Position numbers and translations under genes: made by a program
Notes under the pieces: model-generated
Databases searched by the model: none
What the model was told of the DNA's origin: nothing
What the model saw: only the letters and a program-made list of their open reading frames with translations
Part shown: positions 57,180 to 64,000 of the stretch, one piece after another
Numbering within the stretch: the first letter of the stretch is position 1
Layout: every line of letters begins with the position of its first letter
DNA from: Miscanthus floridulus
Taxonomy: Eukaryota; Streptophyta; Magnoliopsida; Poales; Poaceae
Length of the DNA stretch: 64,000 bases
Direction of reading: 5' to 3'
Assembly: GCF_019320115.1 (NCBI RefSeq)
Contig: NC_089582.1
Coordinates: 124,397,259 to 124,461,258 of the forward strand

Positions 57180-59998
57180 AGAAAAACCAACACTCACTCC
57201 TCGTCCTCTTAGATGGTGTCCCAATCGACATCATCCCCACCAGCAGCTCCACTAGCACCTGCAACATCCTCCTCTCCACCATCATCATCGTCGGGGGAGG
57301 AGGAGGAAGAAGAAGACACCATCGCCCTATCTTAGCGATGAGTGGTCGAAGTGTGTCGCTCACGCCTGGTGACTCATGTGAGGATCAAGCTCTAGTTGCT
57401 CCTGCTCCTCCTCCTCCTCCTTATCCTCTAAATCTATCTCAGAAAGGCTAGGGATGTCATCAAACCTCGACAATGACTAAACTAGAGAAAGAGGTGGCAG
57501 CCCTACACGCTCTCTAGCCTCCCGGTTGGCTTCACGATTCTCCAACTGGTCCTAATATGCGGTCCTCACTATATAAGTGCAAGTTATGAAAATGACCTTA
57601 ATCCATCTCCCAAACTTCTCCATCTTCTTTTCCCTGGGAGGCCTAGATCGGGACGACTCAGGCACATCCTCAACTAATGGAGAGCGTCTCACTGCCCTGC
57701 TAGCACCTGCTCCTTGGGTCTTCTCAATTTTGTAGATAGTGTGAAGACCATCTGTCGGGTTCATAAACTTGGGGTCCCTCATGGACCTGCTTCCTAGCAA
57801 AAGCTCGGCCCAGCAGACGATGTTACGAACGACGCGCAACTCCTAGGCCAGCCCAAAAATCTAATGACGGGCCAAAAGGGCGATCTCTGATTGGAAGGCC
57901 TGGCCAGCTCACCTCTGACTCTGGCCCATCTCTCCGACTGGAAGGTCTAGCCAGCTCGCCTCCGACTCTGGCCCGCCTCTCCGATTGGAAGACCTAGCCA
58001 AGGAGGAACGCGCTCACCTCCGACTCTAACTCACCTCTCCAACCAAGAATACACCAAACCTCTGCTTACAACTCTTCTCCGACTAGGAGGCCGGATCCGA
58101 CTGGGGAACAACCGATCGGGGATACTCACTCGATGAAGACCCAGGAAATGGACAGGGCAAGTAAGGCAGGGCGCTTCAGTCAGCCGCAATATCAAGGACT
58201 ATACACTGCACTCCTATAGGACAGTACTGTTAAGTCATGTCAGAAGGGTACTTTATATCCTTCTAGACATGTCAGAACACCAATAGTGTTATGGGCGCTG
58301 ACATTTATCCTATAGTATGGTAGGCGCTGACATCAGCCATACCAAAAGATCACGATAGAGCTTATCACATGTATCCGAACATTAACAGTGTTGTGGGCAC
58401 CGATGAACCGCCTTGTACCTGACGGCATGGGCAACAAAACTAGGTAGCACACACACTCTCTTTCTTTCACACTCTTTCTCTTGTAAATCCATCCCCTTCA
58501 TCTATAAAAGGGTATACGCTCTCTCCGAATATGGACGATTCGATGGATCAACTCTCCATCGATTCATAGACGATTTGAACAACCTACGATTCGAACGATT
58601 CCAACAGAGCACACGCTCAAACACTTAGCTCATGTAGGAGCACCCATCTCTCTCAGCCCTTTGGTTTAGAGTCCGACTGGACCTCTTGCACCCCCTATCT
58701 TACTCCCTCTCGTTTGTAACCCCACAGCAAACTTTAAGCACCTAGGCTCAGGAATAAAGTCTCTGACCGACTTAGATTGGACATAGGGCACGTTGCTTGA
58801 ACCAGTATAAACCCTATGTCATTGAGTGCTAGGTCACATCCAATCACAACGTACGATAAAACTATAAATATTTACGTGTTGGTCACTTTCTGCACCGACA
58901 CCATCTTTCTCAAATATGTAGCCAGTGACCCTCTCAATCAAAAATATGAGATAGGGGCATAGGGTATCCTATTTGTCCCATTCTCCATGGAGTTCCTTAG
59001 CTCATGCTACATGAAGTGAGGGACATTAAACCTATCACCTCTAGGATCAAATCTAGCAAACACATTCCTCACATATCTATTAAGATCAGAAGCTGCTCCA
59101 TCCTTGGAATTGATAGTGTGCCTGATCAAAATTATTTAGAATGTAATAATAGCTCTTCATGCCACTAACCTTCCCATCTGCACTTCTCCTGTGAATCCAC
59201 ATATATGCAATGTCACGGATCTCAACTCTAGTCGTATCATGAATGTAAGTGAAGCCCCGCTCCTTCTCTCCAAAACCAAGGATCTGGCTAAAAGTCACAA
59301 AATCAACTCTATAATGTCGTCCCTCAATCATCTAATGAATCTCATCAGTATAGATACTATAGAAGAAAGTGGCATGGAACTGGGCTAGCACTTCCTCATT
59401 CCAATTATATATGAAGCTCATAATATCAGTGAGGCCAAACAACTCACAAGCCTTAATCATCTTATTCAATTCTGACTCATTCTTTGTCTTAATCTCCTCC
59501 GAATCAACATACTGCATCTTCACAACCTTGATTTCTTAGAGTTGAAGTTCACAGATGCATAGAAGTTGGAATGAAACTCATTTCAAAACATGTAGTCAAT
59601 CTCCAAATCCTTGGGTTGCTCATAGGGATTATTCTCACGTGCTTCCTCCACCATCTTTAGCTTTCCCGCAAAGTTGAGCACGGGATGAGCACATGTGTCA
59701 ATAGGATGCCTCATGACTACTACCTCAAAATATTATCTGATGTAGCTCCTATCAAACTCCTCAAGATGAGGTGGAGTATCTAGGGAAGCACCTGGAGGAA
59801 TGGTGTGGCCAGCCCTCTCTAGGTTCTCCTCCTCCTAGATTATCTGATCTCTCCTCCCCCTATCTCTAGCAATATCTCTACCTACTGCACTGCTGCTGCC
59901 CCCTGTGGTCCTGCCATGACCATGACGAGGCATCTACTTATCTTGAGGCTCTGTCATCTTCCTCTTCCCCCTCCGGTCATCATCACCTCCAGAGGACA
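57180..59998 (-). pseudogene. Third ORF of the second Sirevirus, decayed
   Basis: The minus-strand frame begins near 59998 (MSSGGDDDRRGKRKM) and contains EVLAQFHATFFYS and GRHYRVDFVTFSQILGFGEKE (59331 down). This parallels SWVRQFYASLYINP and GKDYRVTSGRAREILRL in the ORF at 21737, which ties the two elements together. The C-terminal part, beyond the nested solo LTR, has Arg/Pro-rich and Glu-rich stretches (57180-57750). Several stops (mostly TAG or TAA at codons that a C-to-T or G-to-A change could produce) and frame slips kill it. No known domain was assigned; the lower end is approximate. Confidence 0.6.
57753..58900 (+). mobile_element. Solo LTR nested in the second Sirevirus (1,148 bp)
   Basis: It starts TGTCGGGTTCAT and ends TGCACCGACA. 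The 5-bp target duplication ccatc is perfect (57748-57752 and 58901-58905). CTATAAAAGG at about 58501 and AATAAA at about 58753 on + give the orientation. TGTCGG...CCGACA ends are usual for some Ty3/gypsy groups in grasses. No internal domain is present. Confidence 0.88.
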
Positions 59999-60468
59999 TC
60001 TATGCAAACAAATATATGTCCAAATAAGAAATTGTACATAGGGGGTATAAAAGAACACTTGAAAAATACTCTGGATAGATAAGATGATTCAAATCTCGAG
60101 TTAAGAAAGCACTCTAAACTAATTAGGTCAGAGGGTGCGGCAGTGCTTCCCTCTCCCATGATTCAATTCTTCTCTACTATTTAGACTATTTCTCAAACAT
60201 TCTCCTAAACCACTAGATAATCTCAGAATGAGTAGACTTAAATAAATACATGGAGTTGTCTACAATGTAGGTAAAGTGGCTACATATTTAAGATAGAAAC
60301 AAATCTGGTGCACAAATCCAACCAAAACATAGAGTCATCGATGGAACAACATCTGCATTTATAGGTTCAATCTATTGAGTGTGGCACTACTTCACCCAAC
60401 ATGTGGCGCTGCCGCGGGTACAGATGAGGCTCAACCAATGAATTATTGTTTTGATTCAATTCATCCAT

Positions 60469-61883
60469 TGTGGCAGAACCACCCAAAATAGCATGCTTCT
60501 GGAGGCGCTCGTCTTCCACCAGACACTAAGTACCCCGAAAGCTGGCTACATCGGACGGTTCCATCAAGCACACCTCAAGGGAGAACTTGAACAATCCACA
60601 TTTTCACCTAGGATCTAATAATGAGAATGAGTTTACAATACTTAGTCCATTTTATACAACAAGAGTTCTTAAAAATATATTATTATAATACCAAGTTCAA
60701 AGTGCGAAATTTAAACAGTGAAATTAAAATAAACATCTAATGATAAAATACAAAGATCCATCTATGCCCACCAGAAGAATCCTCCACACAACAGCCATTT
60801 CTCAAGCTGCACCTACAACAGAGGTAAATAAACCCTGAGTACACAATATACTCATAAGACTTACCCAACTAGTGGGAATAATTTCCTGACTCTAAAGGAT
60901 ATGATAAGCTTTATGGTTTGCTGGGTTTTCTTTTTGTGTAAAGCATTACTAATAGTGAATCCTTATGTATGTTTCTTATTAGTAGTCATGATTAGTTCAT
61001 TATCTAACCATTCTATGTAAGAACCTGTTCTACTTTCAAGTAAGAGTTGAGCAATCAGATCCATTTCACCATCTTTCATGTTTCAGTTCTTACTATGGTG
61101 CTAGATTGTATATAATCTGTACCGTATTACAAGATGATTCATGAACCAATGTATCCTAGCTGGGTACCCCAAAACACGTGCCCTACTTATACCCTAGGCA
61201 CAAGAAAGACCAACCCACCACTCTCCTATCAAGGGGTCTAGGTCCCCATCCAAACTTGGACTCCAAGCCCCCACTCTTGAGTCCTAGACTCAGTGTGGTG
61301 CTTAGACGTCCACCATCCCCACCTCCAATCAGTCAGTCCAAAAAGAGCCAAAACCCATGATAAGAGAGCAACGAGCCTTCCCTCTCCCATAAGTAAGTAT
61401 GTGCTTAGGATAATAAGTCTATGACCTGACTAGAATCCAATGCAACGGCCGAACATTAACCAACACGATAGAGAAAATAGTGTAATCAAGCTATGTCTCG
61501 TTGGCCGTAGGACACAACCTATTACTCTCACCAATACCCGTACCATATCTTTGTCCGGTCTTCATTTCCTTTTTATCATTTTATCATGAGAGTGATAATA
61601 ATAATCACCTATTATGAGTAACGACAAGTTACTCACGCTATAGATAGCCTAAGCATAGCAGTTACTCGACCTATGCTAGTAGGACTCATAGGTAGGTTCA
61701 TCTATGCATGTAGTTTCAATATAAATCCTGTAACGTAAATGCACATCACACACATATATATATCCAGTGATCATTCAAAATAAGGATTATGCACTGGGGC
61801 TTGCCTTGGGCAGGCGAGGTGTCAGCTCAGTCAGTCAATGGCGGCTCTGGGACCTCCTCCTACATGAGGATCTCCTCCTTATA
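60469..61883 (-). mobile_element. Partial large LTR, same family as 1007-5609
   Basis: It starts TGTGGCAGAACC on + and follows the solo LTR at 1007 in order for about 1.4 kb (shared blocks: CCATTCTATGTAAG, CCCATCCAAACT.GGACTCCAAG, TTATGCAC.GGGG.TTGCCT). It breaks off at 61883, where a different LTR starts. The nucleotides before it are tccat, but the other end is not in the window. Confidence 0.7.
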
Positions 61884-64000
61884 TGTAACACCTCTGGTGT
61901 TTTGACCTAGCACTAAAACTTGACATGTCATCATATGCATTGTAAAGCATTCATAAAGTAGAAAATTTTGAATGCATTCACTAAATAAGCTTTATTTCAT
62001 AAGTTGTTATTTTATGTGATGTAATGTGATCCAAAACTCTAAATAAAGATCATGACCACAAGGGTCAAATTTCATATGATCATGTGAGACCATGTGTCAA
62101 TTGACTCAAATAACCCTAATGGGCCATGTGAATGGTCAAAAATCATAGTTAAGTAAAAAGGTAAACAAATCAAATGTGAATTCAAATTTAAATTATAAAA
62201 GTCCTTTTTGCCCCTTTTGTCTATTTCAAAATCCATTTGGAATTTGGGGGTGTGACAAAAAGCAAAGTTGAAGATTATTTTATAAGGATGAACTTTGGTA
62301 TTCAAAGTTTTTAAAGTTTACATATAAAATTTGGAGTAATTTTGAAATGATTCAAATGCTCAAATGCACCCCAAATTCAAATTTCAAAATGGAGGCAGAA
62401 TTTCAAAATGTTCATTTAAGCAAAGTTGTAGAACTTGAAATGTTGAGCAACTTTTATTTTTGGAGATTTTCAACTTCTTTAGAAATTTTGGGAGTAATTT
62501 GTAAAATGAACTCAGTGGCAATTCTGTAAATTTTCAAAAATCAAGTTGACAGCAGGGCGCCACCGCCTGCCCGCCACCGAGCTACTGCCGCTAATCGTCT
62601 TCACCGCTTCCTCGTGTGGTGACATGTCTTTGTCTCCGTGGCGACCTCGTTCGGGAGCTGGCGAAGCTGGACTCACCTTCTCCTTCGTTAAATAGGAGCA
62701 CCCGACGCCGTCATTCTTCTTTTCCTCCCGTCTGCTCGCCACCGGTGACCTTGCCGCGCTCGCAAAATTCATCCTCACCGTAGCACCTCATGCCGATTGC
62801 GCTTACCAATACCTCCGCCTCGCCCTGCCACTCCTTCTAGGCCTGCTTGCCTCGCCTCTAGCAGTCCAGCGCCACCGCACGACGTCTTCTTCCTCGGAGC
62901 CAGCCGAAGCACCGCCACTATCGACCTCACCATGGCCAGGACGCTCTAGTCTATCTCCGCCTTCACCAAGCACACCGTTGTGTTCGCGGTGAGCTCCTGA
63001 GCGTGATGCTCTCTCCGCTTTAGTCTCTACCGCGTTGTAGTCAGAGTTATGCCGTGTGTCGCCGTGTCTGCGCCACTATGGCCGCCATGGCCGGTGTAGA
63101 GCTTCCTCCGGTGCGCCTGCTGCTGTTCTGAGGGTCGGGATAGGTTCGCGGGGTGTTGTTGGTCATGCTGGTGCTGTCCACCTCGCCGAAGTCTCGCCGT
63201 CGGCGCGTTTTGGCCGACCAGAGCCGGCAGCGCCGCCGTGTCCTATTTTGTGTCACTGACAAGCAGGTCCTGGCTGTCAGTGAGAGAAGAGGGAGAGAAC
63301 AATGAGGTTTTGTATTTTCTGGATTTTGAATAGTGCAAAAATTTTGGAAATTCATAGGAAAATAATTACAACTCCAAAAATTCTGAAAATTTGTGTGTAG
63401 CTTCTGTACATGTTCTATTATGGTTTAAAAATATGAAACTTGAAACTTGAATAAATTTTTAATGTTGAAAAATTTAGTCAATTAATTGATAAATGTAATT
63501 TCCATGATTTTTGTAGGCCACTGTATAACTCCAATAATTATGAAATTTGTTTTGGTACACTAATTTGTCATGAGGAAGCTTATATAAAAGTTTGAGGTCA
63601 TTTGGAAGAAGTTCATTTTGGGCTTATTTCCAAATTAATTCAAAAACGAATAAAAGCAAACCCTAAGTGTTAGGTTAGAGTTTGATTTTTGTTTTGGTCA
63701 TGTTTTGTGACTAGTAGGGTTTCAAGGTCAATTTGGTCAAGTCACTTGTGTGGTCCTTGATGGTAGAATTGCAAGTTGGTTTTGTTGGCTTGCAACTGTA
63801 CCGTGAAGGAAAGTTGTACTCAAGGTGTTATTATATTTCATGCACCATGGAAGCATCATGTTTACATTATCATCATGTTGAAGCATATGTTATTATTTCA
63901 TGTAGAATCCGAGAGTGAACCGATCCTAGTTGAGCAAGTTGTGGAAGAATCCCCGGTTGTCTTAGGATTCGATATTTGTGGTACTGATCCGGAACCTGAG
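61884..64000 (+). mobile_element. Start of another large LTR, running off the window
   Basis: TGTAACACCTCTGGTGTTTTGACC is the usual start of a Del/Tekay-type LTR. It interrupts the minus-oriented LTR before it, and ttata (61879-61883) would be the target duplication if the far end could be seen. The GC-rich block at about 62550-63260 gives shadow frames only. No gene was recognised to the window edge. Confidence 0.6.

Larger units (their letters stand above)
55378..60468 (-). mobile_element. Second Sirevirus, 3' half only, minus orientation
   Basis: Read on minus, it runs from a decayed third ORF through polypurine tracts (AAAAAGAAAAGAT abutting the LTR; extra CTTAGGGGGAG-type tracts near 56710 and 56815) to a 1,245-bp 3' LTR. 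LTR ends TGAAAG and the polypurine context match the element at 12945, but the body sequence is divergent. The 5' LTR, gag and pol are absent: the element stops where another LTR begins at 60469. A solo LTR is nested at 57753-58900. Confidence 0.75.

Noticed and set aside
59191..59388. Plus-strand 65-residue frame
   Set aside because: Shadow of the minus-strand Sirevirus third ORF.

Overview
This window reads as nuclear DNA of a grass, most likely Andropogoneae (sorghum, sugarcane or Miscanthus type). The evidence is split genes with very GC-rich first exons, an abundance of Sirevirus-type Ty1/copia and large-LTR Ty3/gypsy insertions, and short MITEs typical of grass introns. Species is inference. 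No rRNA, tRNA, CRISPR array or bacterial-style operon was seen.

Left part (1-29141) is a transposon nest. A frameshifted cullin-1-like exon (723-873) lies beside a 4.6 kb solo LTR (1007-5609, target duplication ggtac). A Mutator-like element (MULE, 6578-29133) follows, with long terminal inverted repeats and an 8-bp target duplication carrying one mismatch. It holds two converging decayed genes: a GRF zinc-finger-like gene on + (7297-9018) and a mudrA-type transposase on - (28386 to 12213). The transposase is split by a complete 13.3 kb Sirevirus (12945-26237, TSD atggc). A further solo LTR (9470-12119, TSD aatat) sits in the MULE between its two genes. The Sirevirus has 1,577-bp LTRs, an open gag, an in-frame but interrupted pol, and a third ORF downstream of pol. 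That third ORF has an LTR-like palindrome array, a TATA-like box and a possible leader intron in front of it.

Middle part (29142-54370) is the gene-bearing part. A CBP3/UQCC1-type ubiquinol-cytochrome c chaperone (-) and an FKBP20-2-like thylakoid-lumen immunophilin (+) share a 403-bp divergent promoter. A NAT11/12-type nucleobase-ascorbate transporter (+) and a three-finger RanBP2-type zinc-finger protein (-) are arranged tail to tail. All four models were assembled by hand from splice signals and have consistent phases and lengths (282, 251, 793 and 267 aa). The exception is one FKBP intron that lacks a GT donor. Introns and spacers carry a LINE tail, Stowaway-like MITEs and other small inverted-repeat elements.

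Right part (54371-64000) is repetitive again. It contains a MITE-like stretch, then the 3' half of a second, divergent Sirevirus in minus orientation (3' LTR 55378-56622, decayed third ORF 59998 to about 57180). A solo LTR is nested in it (57753-58900, TSD ccatc). Two partial large LTRs run to the window edge.

The most interesting observation is that both Sireviruses, although they carry different LTR palindromes, repeat their own LTR palindrome in the stretch ahead of the third ORF. This suggests a second, LTR-derived promoter for that ORF.
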